A stretch of 64,000 bases of DNA from Macrotis lagotis (GCF_037893015.1 NC_133659.1:11425885-11489884), one strand, 5' to 3'; positions 33,730 through 45,109 are shown, counted from the first letter of the stretch. The notes: generated by a model not told the origin, from the letters alone. Numbers and translations are program-made.

Positions 33730-33955
33730 TGAAACTAATTGGGACTCTTTGGTTGGTGGCCCACATGTTAATGATTTTCTGTTGAGTCTGGTTAAAGACC
33801 AAGTCTCCCAGGGCTTCTGCGGGGCTTAATTACAGGCAGCTGAAATGATGGAGCAGGTGCTGCGCCTGGCTCTTAGCAGCTTGGTGAAAATGATTCTATC
33901 TGGGTCATTTAATGCTTGAAATGTTATTACAGAATAACATGTAGTTATTCTCTAG
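33730..33955. promoter_or_regulatory. Candidate conserved noncoding element in an IL23R intron
   Basis: Non-repetitive, balanced-composition stretch with homeobox/bHLH-like strings ('cttaattacaggcagctgaaatgatgg', 'cacatgttaatgatt', 'gggtcatttaatgc'). It is free of SINE, LINE and microsatellite text in a repeat-dense intron. This is inference from texture only; conservation was not tested. Confidence 0.2.
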
Positions 33956-34294
33956 TCTAAGAACAGAAGCCTCTCCTCTGCCACAAGGAACCTCAGCTGA
34001 AAGACCTCAAGGGAGGGTGGGTGCCCCCTTCTCAAGGTAGCCTATTCCCATGAAGGACAGATGCTGGGAAGACTTGTCTGACATCAAGCCAAAACTCTCC
34101 TCTCTGTACTTCCCCCATTGTTCCTGGCCTTGACCTCCAGGAAAACAGGACAATCTAATCCTCTCAGTGACCCCCATGTTCCCTCCTGCCTTCCCACCCC
34201 CCAGTCTGAGCTAGGTCTTCCCACTTCCTCTTGCCAATCCTCATAGGGCACAAATCCCACCCCTGCCCACTTACTTTCCTCATAATAATTCCAT

Positions 34295-34450
34295 GAGAGA
34301 GAGCACTCACATAAAAAGGATTATCTCTATTTTACATAAAATGAAACTGAGATCCTAGTTTTAAAAATCAAGTTTGGCAACTGGCTTCCTCATGGACACC
34401 CTTAGGAAGTGGCACAACCAGTATACATGCACAGGTCCTCTGATTGCACA
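34295..34450 (-). mobile_element. MIR fragment, minus strand
   Basis: 'ttatctctattttacataaaatgaaactgag', 'agtttggcaactggcttcc', 'acaggtcctctgatt'. Degraded. Confidence 0.5.
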
Positions 34451-34989
34451 TCCCAAGAGACTTCCAGTACAGAAACTCCCCAGTTCCCCAGTAGGACTGA
34501 CCCACTTCTTCTGTAGGTGGCAATGACATTGGTGCGTTGTCTCCCCAAACTAGAAGATTCCTCCCCTTTCACTCCTTCTTCCCTGCCCCCTCCCCACCCT
34601 TCCCCAACCTCAACTATAAGGCGATTGCCCCCAAACCCAGAAAGAAGTATTTCCTTTTAGAAATTATGATGATGCTTTGAACAGGATAGTTATATAAAGT
34701 GCATTCCAAAGAAACCACAAGAACTCCAAAAAATGTTTCCATAGTTGGGGTCATCTTCAGTTCTGACCATCCCAAATATTCCTACAAAGATCTGATCCCA
34801 TCGTCTTTATTGTTGTTGGTTTAAATACATTTTCTTTTATAAATAAGAAAAAACAGTAAAGTTATTTTTTCTTGATGGAAAAACAAATGAGTGGTATTTT
34901 GTTTAAAGAAGAAAGAAACTTCAACCCCTCAACCTGACCCCAGCCCTATGCATTTGAGATGATAAAAACTTTGATGTGCTGAGGATGGT

Positions 34990-35132
34990 CTAAACTATGT
35001 CTCACTCAGAGTGTATTTATTCTGTCTATACTTGCACCTGTTGTCTCTTCTGATAGGCAATAAGCTCCCTGAGGACAAGCAAGGACTCCTTCATTCACTT
35101 ACCAAAGCCTTAATTCTTAGGAGTTTAGGCAT
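34990..35132 (+). mobile_element. L2-type LINE 3' end, plus strand
   Basis: 'ataggcaataagctccctgaggacaagcaagg' and 'aggcatctactaaatg' are the L2 terminus. The SINE at 35143 is inserted in its last bases. Confidence 0.7.
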
Positions 35133-35142
35133 CTACTAAATG

Positions 35143-35297
35143 TTTATTTATTTTTTTTTTTGCAAGGCAATGGGGTTAAGTGGCTTGCCCAAGGCCACAC
35201 AGCTAGGTGATTATTAAGTGTCTGAGGCCAGATTTGAACTCAGGTCCTCCTGACTCCAGGGTTGGTGCTCTATCCACTGCACCGCCTAGCTACCCCC
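35143..35297 (-). mobile_element. Marsupial SINE with target-site duplication
   Basis: The duplication ctactaaatg lies at 35133-35142 and 35298-35307. Its 5' head is 261 bp from the donor of the transmembrane exon. Confidence 0.93.
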
Positions 35298-35558
35298 TAC
35301 TAAATGGGTTTTTTCCTGGTATATTTGAGTCAACTTAAGAAAGTAATTCTACAGTTGAGGGAGAAAAGTCAGAGCAATTGTTGGATGTGTAGCCAAAATA
35401 TCTAGGCAATGGATTAAATTTTTTCCCTACACAATCGATTGGCTGACCAAATACAATTTGGTCTTGTGTAGACAGACATCAATTGGGTGTTTGGTGACCT
35501 GGAGTTGGAGGTAGGAGTATGGTGGGTGGATTGACAGGTAATGTCCTGGACCACTTAC

Positions 35559-35664
35559 CTGACTCTAAGTGATTGTTTAAATATCACAGTCAAAAAAAGA
35601 GCAGACAGCACAGTGAGACAGAGGACTGTTCCAGACAGAAGCCCAGTGGTGGGATTTCTATTTC
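35559..35664 (-). CDS. IL23R: IL23R exon: transmembrane segment
   Basis: A 106-base exon. The acceptor 'gtctttttcccccttttcag' precedes GA at 35664. The donor is GTCAG|gtaagtgg at 35559/35558. It completes a Gly codon and reads NRNPTTGLLS, then about 20 hydrophobic residues (GTVLCLTVLSALFLTVIF), then KQSLRV and the first two bases of an Arg codon. Human IL-23R has DNRGDIGLLLGMIVFAV... to NRSFRTG at the same place. The product is the single-pass membrane helix of the receptor plus a few flanking residues. Phase 1 in and phase 2 out match the adjacent exons. Confidence 0.95.
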
Positions 35665-35829
35665 CTGAAAAGGGGGAAAAAGACAATCGCTTAGTTTTTG
35701 CTGCGGCTGAATAATGACCAAGTCTGCTTTCTCTCTTCAGCATGTACAGTAGAGACTGGACATCTCTGCAAGGGGCAGGGGTGAGAAGAATGGGGATTCT
35801 GCTTTATGGACTTCTGTCTTGATAGCTTG

Positions 35830-36335
35830 TCCCATATTAGAGACTGTAATAGTGAATTCCAGAGCAAGGAGCCATGAAGCGTCAGTAGATGGGGGAAACC
35901 ACTGCAAATGGATGGGAGCGACCAATGGAGGGATGTTGAGTGTGAGCTCAAGGAATAAGGGCAATGGTATAAGGAGGCGGTGATAATGGTGCTCCCCTCT
36001 CTTGCCAGATTGGAGGACTGATTCCCCATACCTACTATTTGTGTCCATTGAAAAAGAAAATTAAGTGAAAAAAATAAAAATTGGATTTGTTGCAGCCCCC
36101 AATAGAAGAGAAGGTCCTGGAAGGAAGAAGGCTTTTCTCTTTTATCTTTGTATTCCAGGAGATGAAGAGACAGTGTCTCATTTAGACCCTCGAGAGCATC
36201 ACCCAGTGCTACCTGACTGACTCTCAATAGACCCCACCCCCATTCACAGATAAAGACTCTGTGTTTCTCCCTGGGATCTGCAGCGTTTAGCCCAAGGTCT
36301 GAACAAATAGACATAAAATCTGGTTCCATTCCAAG
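35830..36335 (-). repeat. Old interspersed repeat containing a long open frame
   Basis: The reverse complement holds 'ggaatacaaagataaaagagaaaagcc' and 'cttgggctaaacgctgcagatccc', decayed forms of the common 'gctaagcgctggggatacaaagaaaggc' repeat. It accounts for at least the upstream half of the open frame at 35691-36338. Confidence 0.45.
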
Positions 36336-36419
36336 CAAACTTTTCTGGTTTGAGAAAACAATGACCGGGAGGAAAAGGCTAAAATAGCATACTGGAAGTA
36401 AACCAATCCACTTCTGTGA

Positions 36420-36610
36420 GTGTATGTGACCTTGGGTAAGTCACTTCAACCTGATCGCCTCCCATCCAGGGTCATCTCCAGTTCCACTGACCCAGATGGC
36501 TCTGGAGGAGAAAGTGAGGCACCCTCACAGTCCATTCACTCAAATCCAACTCACTGGCATCATCTGCCCCTGATGTCATGGTCTTCTTCGAGAATGAAGG
36601 ACAACATTAT
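36420..36610 (+). mobile_element. Second marsupial SINE family, plus strand
   Basis: 'gtgaccttgggtaagtcacttcaacctgatcgcc', 'cagggtcatctccagttccactgaccc', 'ctgatgtcatggtcttcttcgagaatgaaggacaaca'. It is the opposite orientation of 5035-5265. Confidence 0.78.
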
Positions 36611-37654
36611 TATGAGTATTATTATGAGTAGTTATTGACAATCTGTTTTACTTGCTTTGCAGGTGAGTGCATTGGGAAGAGGAGAGGGGATTTTTTTTTG
36701 AAATATGATCTCTTCCGTCAGTTTCAACAATAATATCATTGATAGACCAAGTATAAGAATGAACATTCAAATTACTCTTTAGTTTCTTTTTTCTTTTGTG
36801 CACAGGGGAAATAAGTAAGGTTTTTCTTTGCAAACAACCTCTCACTTCAGAAAACTTGCTTGTGTGGAGGGCTGGTGACAGAAGGTTTCTTCTAGAGGTG
36901 AGATTCTGGAAATGTGGTCAGGGTTAGCACCTTTCTCTGCTTGTGTGTGCAGCTTTTGTTGGGATTCTTTTTTACTTAAGCACCTTATTTGGTTTGTCTG
37001 ACCCATGAGAGAATTCCCAGTCGCCCTTCACAGGTAGCAAAACTAACTTCTGTGGTGGCTGTGGCTTTAGTCTGGCCTTTTTGCCGTTATTGTCATCATT
37101 TTTAACCTTCTTGGAGAAGCAAATAATATTCATGTCCAATTTGCCTCCATTTTCAAGGTAAAAAGATCATACCTTCTAATTCGGTGAAAAGAGCACTCTA
37201 TGGGACTTAACAGAAATAGAGGATTGAGCCCCAAGTTCATTATTGGCATATCAATATTGCCTTTCCACTAGATTATAAAAGCGGGAATACTTTTGGAGGT
37301 GAATACCTTTGTTTATCCATCCATTCAAATCCAACTTTCTATCCACCTACCCGGCTAACCTTTCATCCATCCATCCATCCTTCTCTGCTTTCCCACTCAA
37401 CATTGCTGAGCATCTCCATACCTACTCCATCTATAGAGAATATTGTGCTGGAATGTTGATTATGTTGATTTACTTTATCCTTGAGGAATTTTTAACACTA
37501 CCCCCCCCCAGGAATACAAGTGTCTTGAAGCCAGAAACTTGTTTTCCATGTTTGCTTCAGCAGCCAGCACAGTGACTTTCACATAGTCGACATGTGATGC
37601 TTCTTGGCTTGGCACGGAGTGGATGGAAGAGATCACTGGATTCAAATGCATTAG

Positions 37655-37805
37655 AATTAGAATGCAACATAGAAGTCATCTAGTCCATCCCTAGTCACCC
37701 CCCTTTTCAGAGAGCAAAGCTGAGGCCCAGAAGAGTGAAATTCCCATCAAGAATAGACAAGATAAGTGGGGTTTGAATCCAGGTTCCTAAATCCTGTGCT
37801 CTGTC
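37655..37805 (-). mobile_element. MIR-type fragment, minus strand
   Basis: 'aacatagaagtcatctagtccatccctag', 'gctgaggcccagaagagtg', 'gtttgaatccaggttcc'. Confidence 0.72.
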
Positions 37806-38049
37806 ACCAAGGACTGGTTAGGTCTGTGTAACCTGTCGGGGTTAACCTAGAAACAGCTGCATCAGACTAGCCTTGTGCTTGTAATTGGGGAGAAACATAA
37901 TGTGTGGTCCTTAGATTGGAGCAGTGTCTCCTGTGACAACCTAGGAGACAAAGTTGGCGAAGGTGGCCAAGATAATTGGGTGGATTCAGCATCCTGGGGT
38001 GTTTTACGGTCAGACCTGAGAAGGAATCATTCATGCTCCCATGGCAACT

Positions 38050-38170
38050 CCAGTCAATCAATAAACATTTATTAAGTATCTGCTTTGTGTCGAGCTCTCT
38101 TCTAGGTCCTAATAATCCAAAAACAAAGAATGAAACTATTCCTCCTCTCTAAGAGTTGACATTCTAGCTT
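38050..38170 (+). repeat. Old 'ataaacatttattaagtatctgctttgtg' repeat
   Basis: 'caatcaataaacatttattaagtatctgctttgtg' with a 'taagagttgacattctag' end. Same class as 49270-49340 and 26277-26340. Confidence 0.65.
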
Positions 38171-38519
38171 GGCAGGTGGCCCTTGATGGATCCTTGATTC
38201 TTGATGACTCAGGGATCTGGGCTTGACTCTGTCTCATAATTTTATCAGTTACTTGGAGAATGGCATAGAGGACACTTTAAGTTTACCTATCTTCAGTCAA
38301 TGGTGGGGTGACCTTTTGTCAGGGATGTTCTAGAGGGATCCTGGTAAAGTCCACAGGCACCAAAGCCCCTGCTGACATTGAGATTTTATAATTTGATAAA
38401 TCTTACAAAGCTGACCAGACATTTTGTAGTGGGAACAGAATGGTGATTGTGACTGCTTGACATAGTAAACTTATTTTTAGTTGATAAAAAAAATCAAGTC
38501 ATTCAATTGATCTTTCCTG

Positions 38520-38915
38520 AGTTGTTTTTTAAATGAGACTCCTTCTCCAGGCTGCCTCCGGGCCTTCTCTCCCATGACCCAGAAAGACTCTTCATCTTGG
38601 AGGCCCTTCAATTTCTTTTGACATTACAAATATGGAGAACACAATCTATTTATTTATTATCTCTCAAATTCATCATCTTTCCAACCCACTACTTTCTAAG
38701 CTCAAATATTTCTTTGTCAGGGAGAATAGTGAAGGTCTTCCTTGATTTCTCTTAATCTGACCTCATGAGGACACCAGAGAACTGTTCTGGAAGCCTCTTT
38801 GCACTTGCTACATCTTTCCCTATCAGCAATGAAATTTCCTCAATGAAATCTTTTATTTTTGTTCCTCAGTTTCTCATTTGTCATATAGAACAACCTCTTG
38901 CTCTCTTTCTTGCTC
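38520..38915 (+). mobile_element. L2-type LINE fragment, plus strand
   Basis: 'gactccttctccaggctgcctcc', 'tctcccatgacccagaaagac', and further pyrimidine-rich L2-like text. Low identity, by recall. Confidence 0.45.
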
Positions 38916-38934
38916 TCATGGGATACTCATTTTA

Positions 38935-39090
38935 TTTAAGTTGGGGTTTTTTTTGCAAGGCAAATGGAGTTAAGTGGCTTGCCCAAGGCCACACAGCTAG
39001 GTGATTATTAAGTGTCTGAGGCCAGATTTGAACTCAGGTCCTCCTGACTCCAGGGCCGGTGCTCTATCCACAGCACCACCTAGCCACCCT
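38935..39090 (-). mobile_element. Marsupial SINE with target-site duplication
   Basis: The duplication gggatactcatttta lies at 38920-38934 and 39091-39105, identical over 15 bases. Confidence 0.95.
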
Positions 39091-39105
39091 GGGATACTCA
39101 TTTTA

Positions 39106-40554
39106 ATTCTTCAGGAACTTTTCTAGTTTCAGTTGTATTGATATGCAGCAACACTGTTAGGATTTTGGCTTTAACAAGATGAGCTATCATCTTGGAGGGA
39201 AACATGGGATCATAAAGAAGCTTTGGTATTTCCTGAAGGCTATCTATCCCACTCTTTCCTCTTCAGCTCCTAAATCAATTCAATGGTCTGCGATGCTTCC
39301 CTGACACATACGAAGACCCTTATTCAGGCCAATGCTCATGCTGTGCACTGCAACTATACTTAGTTCAGAATTGGGAGAATCCTGTCCATGCAGCTTTGAC
39401 TTATGCCTCAATTTGGGAAGTTTAAAATACAACTAGTCCCATCGTTTGTGCAGCTTATTAGGAATGGTCAGGGAGTGGGTTGAGCATTGAATGAATGTTG
39501 ACCATTCAGAAAAGTCTTAGGTCAGCCAAGAAAACTTGCCTGGTGAAAGTGCTTATCGGTGGCCAACCAAAGGTAGACAGCAATACGGTGGATCTCCTGA
39601 ATGACCCAGGGTGACCATCCTAGCTCTTTGCTGATTCATGTTAACTGTTCTTTGATGTATGACCAGTTTAGAGTTAAAGGGAGGAGGAGTCCCAAGCTCT
39701 GCCCTGAAGACATTGATATCAACTGGGTGAGAAGATAATGAATCATAAAAAGATGACCCATATCTTTATTTCCTCAAAAGATTCATCATTTTGTATAAGT
39801 GAATACTATTCAGCAAGAAGGACTGCTTGCTGGCGGGAAAGTAATAAGAAATTTGAGAGAAAGTAGCCAGAATTTGTGATAGAAAGACAGAGGAAATTCG
39901 AGTATCTGGCTAAATGCCCCATCTTGTTTAGGAAGCTGGTTCTAAAGGGTTCAGAGAAAGGTTAGCACATTCTTTGGTTTCAAATTTTATAGAGAAGTCA
40001 TCCTAGGATGGGAACTTTTCAAGGAAGAAAGTCCAAAGATCCAAAAATAATGCCATTGAGGAAGAGAAGGGTGAGCTGTCCAAAGAGATCGAGTTAGATT
40101 TTTTTGACAAAGTTATTAGAGTGATAGCTTAATGAAATTCTGTGGACATTATTTACCCAGATTTCAGTAAAGAATTTAATAAAGTCTTTCATGTCATCAC
40201 TGTGGGGGAAAAAAGAATGAGCTGCATTTTGGGTCCAGTTGCATGAATCATGATGAGACCTAAAGAGTAGTTATTAAAGATTCTGTGTCTATTTGGGGGA
40301 CACTGCCATTGGGGGAGTATCCCAAGGAGAGAATTGCCCTCCCAGGCTCACAACCAAATTGTCATCCTCAACTCCCAACTCTCAGCCCCACAGTCAATCA
40401 GTCACCAAACCTTGCCGGTTCTAACCCTCCAACAGCTCTGGCAGTTGAGTGACGGTTAGACTAGAAACTCTCTGAGGACAGGAACTGGTTTGGCATTTTT
40501 TAGTACTGTTGACTCTGAATCCCACAATCTTCCCTTGGCACCTAAATATTTCTG
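39106..40554. other. Intronic, nothing recognised
   Basis: About 1.4 kb of intron without a repeat I can name. No exon of IL23R is expected here. Confidence 0.4.
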
Positions 40555-40715
40555 AGTTCAATTTCCAATATCAACACTTGCTAGCTCTGTGGCCCTGGAC
40601 CAGTTACTTAACTTCTCTGGACCTCAGTTTCCTCTTCTTAAAGAATAAGAATGAGAATGGCACTTGAACTACTCACTTTGTAGGGCAGATGTGAGCCCTA
40701 AAGAAATGTGAACTA
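40555..40715 (+). mobile_element. MIR, plus strand
   Basis: 'gttcaatttccaatatcaacacttgctagctctgtggccctggacc', 'ctggacctcagtttcctcttc', 'tgaactactcactttgtaggg'. Confidence 0.78.
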
Positions 40716-40734
40716 TTATATTATTATTATAATC

Positions 40735-40884
40735 TTTTTTTTAGGTTTTTGCAAGGCAGATGGGGTTAAGTGGCTTGCCCAAGGCCACACAGCTAGGTCA
40801 TTATTAAGTGTCTGAGGTCGGATTTGAACCCAGGTCCTCCTGACTCCAAGGCCAGTGCTTTATCCACTGCCACCTAGCTGCCCC
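40735..40884 (-). mobile_element. Marsupial SINE 58 bp from an IL23R splice donor
   Basis: Minus strand (gene sense). The AT-rich duplication ttattataatctt flanks it at about 40723-40735 and 40890-40902. Its head lies just inside the intron, 58 bases beyond the exon at 40943-41032. Confidence 0.9.
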
Positions 40885-40942
40885 TTATATTATTATAATC
40901 TTGAAAGCACTAAGGAAATAGGAACTATTATAGGATTCTTAC

Positions 40943-41032
40943 CAGAAGTCAAAAAATCTTTAAAGATGGAAGCATTTGGAGATCCAATATGACGAAGTTC
41001 ATCTTGGAATGATTTCAAGGAGACCTGGGCAA
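40943..41032 (-). CDS. IL23R: IL23R exon: extracellular stalk
   Basis: A 90-base exon, short and absent from any long open frame; found by matching the expected phase and text. The acceptor is 'cattctccaag' before TT at 41032. The donor is ACTTCTG|gtaag at 40943/40942. It completes a Val codon and reads AQVSLKSFQDELRHIGSPNA and SIFKDFLTS, ending with the first base of a Gly codon. Human IL-23R has PQVTSKAFQHDTWNSGLTVA and SISTGHLTS here, of identical length. This is the membrane-proximal linker between the last fibronectin-type ectodomain and the membrane helix. It contains one N-glycosylation sequon (NAS). Phase 1 in and phase 1 out fit both neighbours, which makes chance very unlikely. Confidence 0.93.
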
Positions 41033-41804
41033 CTTGGAGAATGAGAAAACAATGTTAGCGTGGTGACATTACGCCTGCAATGGAAGATTCACCTGAAAAC
41101 CAGTTTCTCTGCTTGCCTGGTGATGATGGAAGTAAGCCAGCATCTTTTACTGCCTTGGAAGTTACATGAAAGGAAAGAAGTTTTAAATAGATATTTCTGA
41201 GCAGGGAAATCAGAAGGAAAAGCATGGGTCACCCGGCCCATAAAAACCACTTCTCGGGTCAAGAAGACTAGAATGTGGCTTCATTGATCTTGCAAGCGGT
41301 TGGGCTGAAAGCATGGATGGAGCTGAATTTCCTAAGGCCATGACACCTGGCTCAAAAGTTGTCTTGCTCAAGGCTCCTCCCTGGAGGTGTAGTCATAATG
41401 CTCAGTTTCCTTGAATCTCTAAAGCTGCCTGGCCTCACCCTTCCATAGCTGTCAGGAGGCTGCTCCCCCTCTCTTGGCTCTGCACAAGCTGCCCAGGTTT
41501 GTTCAACCTGCATTTTGGAGATCTCAAGGCAGGGCAGGGATCCCTGACTCCCAGCCTTCACGATGAACCCCTCTGTGAAAGTCCTCACGGATCACTACTA
41601 AAAGATTCTAAAAAGCAGGGGCTGTAGGAAAAGGGAAGGAGAAAAGGAAGGAGGAAGAGAGGATTTTTAACAATAAATTTTCTCTGACTCCTCATGATTG
41701 TCCTTTCAAAGCTGCCCAAGATTAGGTCAAGGATGGTTCCCCCTAGACAGACAGGAGAAATTCCAAAGAGTGGTTTTAAAAATCAGCTCTCTCATCATTT
41801 AGGA
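41033..41804. other. Intronic, nothing recognised
   Basis: No repeat family recognised. A 78-codon minus-strand open frame (41352-41588) directly upstream of the stalk exon has no IL-23R resemblance. Confidence 0.4.
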
Positions 41805-41985
41805 GGCTACATGGTTCATCAGAAATAATTTCACTCTGGAATAAGAACTTGGGTTCAAATTCCATTTTTGATGATTATAACTGGGTGACTTTGGACGAGT
41901 CACTTGACTATCCCATGTTTCCAACTGTTTATTTGTAAAATGAGAGGCTTTGAGCTAGGAGATCTCTAAATCGGTGCTCCTTAAA
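41805..41985 (+). mobile_element. MIR-type fragment, plus strand
   Basis: 'acttgggttcaaattccatttttg', 'gtgactttggacgagtcacttg', 'gatctctaaatcggtgctcc'. Confidence 0.68.
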
Positions 41986-42559
41986 CCTTAATGATTCTGT
42001 CAATCTCATATTTTGAATTGTACGGTATCCAAAATTATCCCTTCAAAAATGTATACTTAGGGACATGGAAAACAGAGTCCCCACAAAGTTCACACCACGT
42101 CATCTCCCCAGGCAGAGTGCTTTTAAAACTGGGCTTACAGATCTCTGAAAAACAAGCTTTGTCCAATCTCGGTGGAATTTCTTTGGGAATAGCTCAACGG
42201 TGAATGGGTCTCTGCTAAACGGCTTCCTGAACATAATGAAGAGACCATTTTGCTAAGAGAACCACAAAGCAGGACTGAAAGGGTCTTTCCTGTTGCAAGA
42301 AAAGAACTTCCTCATTATTCGTATTTTCCGACATAAAAAAGGAAACGGATTTCTTTGTTTCAAAATTATTCCTTGAAATATGACTTTGCTTTCAATTCTT
42401 TCCTACTGTGCTTCTGTTTTGGAATTGTGGGAATTATTAAGTCATGGAATTTTTATAGGCATCATCACAATACTCCAGTACAAAAGAATTTTCATATAAT
42501 AATACTATCTATCTCACTGCATCCTCACAATAACTGGTTATCTTCATTTTACCAATGAA

Positions 42560-42955
42560 AGTATGAAATAATCATGAACCTGAAGTCAGGAAAACTGAGT
42601 TCAAATTCAACCTGCAAACTCAGATGCAGTTTTTTTTCAAGGCAATGGGGTTAAGTGACTTGCCCAAGGCCACACAGCTGGGTAATTATTAAGTGTCTGA
42701 GGGAAGATTTGAACCTAGGTCCTCCTGACTCCGGGGCCGGTGCTCTATCCACTGCACCACCTAGTCACCCCAGATGCAATTTTAAATTTTGGCAGCTAGT
42801 GTAACTATTAAAATTTAAACCTGCACTTAACCTCTGACTGCTCAGTTTGCCCATCTGTAAAATGGGAATGATCGGATCGCCATTGTGAGGATTAGAGACA
42901 GAGTATTTCTACTTTGCCAGCCTTGAAGAGCTATTATAAATCATAACTATTGCTA
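42560..42955 (+). mobile_element. MIR, plus strand, split by a SINE
   Basis: 'cctgaagtcaggaaaactgagttcaaattc' resumes after the SINE with 'acttaacctctgactgctcagtttgcccatctgtaaaatggg'. Confidence 0.78.
42634..42770 (-). mobile_element. Marsupial SINE with target-site duplication
   Basis: The duplication cagatgcagtttt / cagatgcaatttt lies at 42621-42633 and 42771-42783. It is inserted in an older MIR. Confidence 0.93.
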
Positions 42956-42999
42956 TTATTAGTAATTCTATACTTACATAAATTTTATTTAAGATTGAC

Positions 43000-43145
43000 A
43001 AGGTGCTTTAAATGAATCATCTTACTTAAGCCTCCAGACAGCCCAATTATTTTGCTAATGAGGAAATGGAGACTGAGAGATGAAATGATTTGCTCAGGAT
43101 TACACATAGAAGGTGTCTGACGTGAAATTTTGGACTCAAGGGTTT
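43000..43145 (-). mobile_element. MIR, minus strand
   Basis: 'aggtgctttaaatgaatcatcttac', 'gctaatgaggaaatggagactgagag', 'tgatttgctcaggattacac'. Confidence 0.7.
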
Positions 43146-43854
43146 GTGATGGACGTTGGCTGGAAAAAGGGTTACCTAGTGTCTGTCTGATCTTTGTTAC
43201 TTCACTGTTCTAAGCGCCAGCTTCCTCATCTGTGAAATGGCACCATAATATCTTTGCACCTCCCCAGATCCCCCCCAAGGACATTCTGAACATTATTATA
43301 TTTTCAAAAGATCTGCATATTTTAGGATGCTATTTAAATGTCAGCTCTGCCTCCAATAAACGTTTAACACGTTGGAGACAGAGAATAGCCTCTCGATCGA
43401 GGATGCTTTCAGTTTAATAGGGAAGAGATATCAGTACTGAGATAATTCAATTGCAATAATCCATCAACAGGGGAAAGTAAATGTGACATGATTCCTGAAG
43501 CATAGAGAGAGGATTTGCATCTTTTGAGTGTTGGATGAAGACAGGTGATGTTACTGCCCAGGAAATGCCTTGCAATTAGTCTAAAATATCAGCCGAACTT
43601 CCAGGTCTAACCAAGATGTCCCTAAAGAATTTCAAAGTATTAATAGTTTTAATTGCTATTAGTTGTAAGTGCTATTAAAGTTTAACACAGCACTGGACTT
43701 TGGAGACATCGTGTTTCTAAAAAGAGCAATTCATCCAACAGGAAATTTGAGAAAGAGATGAACCAGCCTCAGGTGAAAAGGCTTCATTCTGGAAGATTCC
43801 ATTCATTAGAGGGAATTGCCATTGTCAGCAAAGAGAGAGTGTCACAGACACTTT
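43146..43854. other. Intronic, nothing recognised
   Basis: Apart from a short MIR remnant at about 43205-43245 ('agcttcctcatctgtgaaatgg') nothing is named. Confidence 0.4.
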
Positions 43855-43925
43855 GATGTATAAACCTGGGGAAGTCTCTTCAGTGCCTCAGTTTCCTCAT
43901 CTGTAAAATGGGACCAACATTTTCT
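43855..43925 (+). mobile_element. MIR core fragment, plus strand
   Basis: 'gtgcctcagtttcctcatctgtaaaatgggacc'. Confidence 0.75.
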
Positions 43926-43940
43926 GTCAAGGAGAAAAGG

Positions 43941-44092
43941 TAGCTTTTTTGTTTTTGCAAAGCAATGGAGTTAAATAGTTTGCCCAAGGCCACACAGCTA
44001 GGTAATTGTTAAATGTCTGAGTTCGCATTTGAACTCAGATCCTGCTGACTCCAGGGTCGGTGCTCTATCCACTGCGCCACTAGCTCCCCCCT
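43941..44092 (-). mobile_element. Marsupial SINE, minus strand
   Basis: 'ttttgcaaagcaatggagttaaatagt', then the standard core and 'ctctatccactgcgccactagc'. No clear target-site duplication. Confidence 0.88.
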
Positions 44093-44929
44093 CTCAAAGT
44101 GATTTTTATTAATGCACTGAACCTAATTAATTCAGCCTAATTGGGTTTGAATGAACCCAAAGCGCCTTCCCAGTCCATTTGGCCCAATTTTCCGAAGCAG
44201 CCGGACCCATCACATCCGTTTTAGGGAGATGCTGAAGTAGGAAGGGATCCTTTCACTAGAGAATCCCCAGGTACAAGCCCCGGAGAGGCTGGCAATGGAG
44301 AGAGGAAGCTTGTGCTGCGGGCATCTGCTGCCACCTGGTGGCCCGACCAGGAGACCATTGCCCAGCCAGGACTCAGACCCATCTGAAGTTGAGATGATGG
44401 ATTCCGAGCTGGAGGGACTGGCAAGGTCAGCTAGTGTCAGGGGGTGGGGAACTGGGGCTCAGAGAGGTTAGCATCCCTTGCCCAGGTGGGTCAAGACCTC
44501 ATTTGGGCCGGGCAGTGTGTTCTGCAAGAGAGACGTCCAAAGTCAAAATCCAGGTAGTGCCTGTCTTCAAAGAGCTTGCATTCCAATGTATTCACAAGGA
44601 ACCACCTTGTGAATGGATGAAAGCGCTGGCCTTAGAGAAGTGAAATCCTGGGGAGGAGGCCTGCCTTCTGCCTGGCTATGTGACAGTAGACAAGTTTCTG
44701 ACCCCTTCCATGCCCCAGACAAGTCTCTTGGATTGCAGAGAAGGGGTCAATCTATTTTGCTTCCCCGACAGACCCAACATCATCGCCATGACAGGTGCCA
44801 TCCAGAAGAAGAAAAACTCAATAATAATTTAAAACAAAGTAAAAGCAATTTCAAGAGGGAGAGACCCCCAACCATCTGAGGAAGGCATCTGGGGACTCAA
44901 AGAGACTGATCAGAGGGTCATAGACTTTG
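44093..44929. other. Intronic, GC-richer, nothing firm
   Basis: Short MIR-like traces around 44440-44500. Several short open frames on both strands show no domain features. Confidence 0.35.
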
Positions 44930-45085
44930 ATCTGGAAGGATCCTTTGGGATTGTCTAGACCAACCCTCTCATGTTACAGCTGAAAAAAACTGAAGGAGGC
45001 CACATAGCCTTGTCCAGAATCTCAGGACTGGTCCGTGCAAGGTTAGTTTTCTGATTCTGAATCCAACTCTCTTTCCACGGTCCCC
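44930..45085 (-). mobile_element. MIR-type repeat, minus strand
   Basis: 'ctttgatctggaaggatcctttgggattgtctagaccaaccctctc', 'gaggccacatagccttgtccag'. Confidence 0.65.
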
Positions 45086-45109
45086 ACAACAGTCACCATC
45101 TTTAAAGGT

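Larger units (their letters stand above)
31847..35558 (-). other. IL23R: IL23R intron (human intron 9 equivalent)
   Basis: A 3,712-bp intron, gt...ag. It contains a MIR (32000-32130), a MAR1 copy, two TC-rich microsatellites, further MIR and L2 pieces, one SINE near 35143, and a non-repetitive stretch at 33730-33955. Confidence 0.9.
35665..40942 (-). other. IL23R: IL23R intron (human intron 8 equivalent)
   Basis: A 5,278-bp intron, gt...ag. It holds a second-family SINE (36420), MIR and L2 pieces and two marsupial SINEs (38935, 40735). A 215-codon minus-strand open frame (35691-36338) lies in this intron and appears to be old repeat text. Confidence 0.9.

Noticed and set aside
35691..36338. 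215-codon minus-strand open frame just upstream of the transmembrane exon
   Set aside because: Its first part reads as a decayed common interspersed repeat. It runs into intron sequence and stops before the exon's acceptor, and it has no match to IL-23R or any domain.
36840..36990. Open minus-strand stretch considered as the stalk exon
   Set aside because: It ends in the wrong phase and lacks the conserved residues found in the 40943-41032 exon.
43740..43885. Candidate for the IL23R stalk exon: minus strand 'cttccccaggtttatacatcaaag'
   Set aside because: The match is inside a MIR core, the frame has a stop after ten codons and there is no donor in phase. The true exon was found at 40943-41032.
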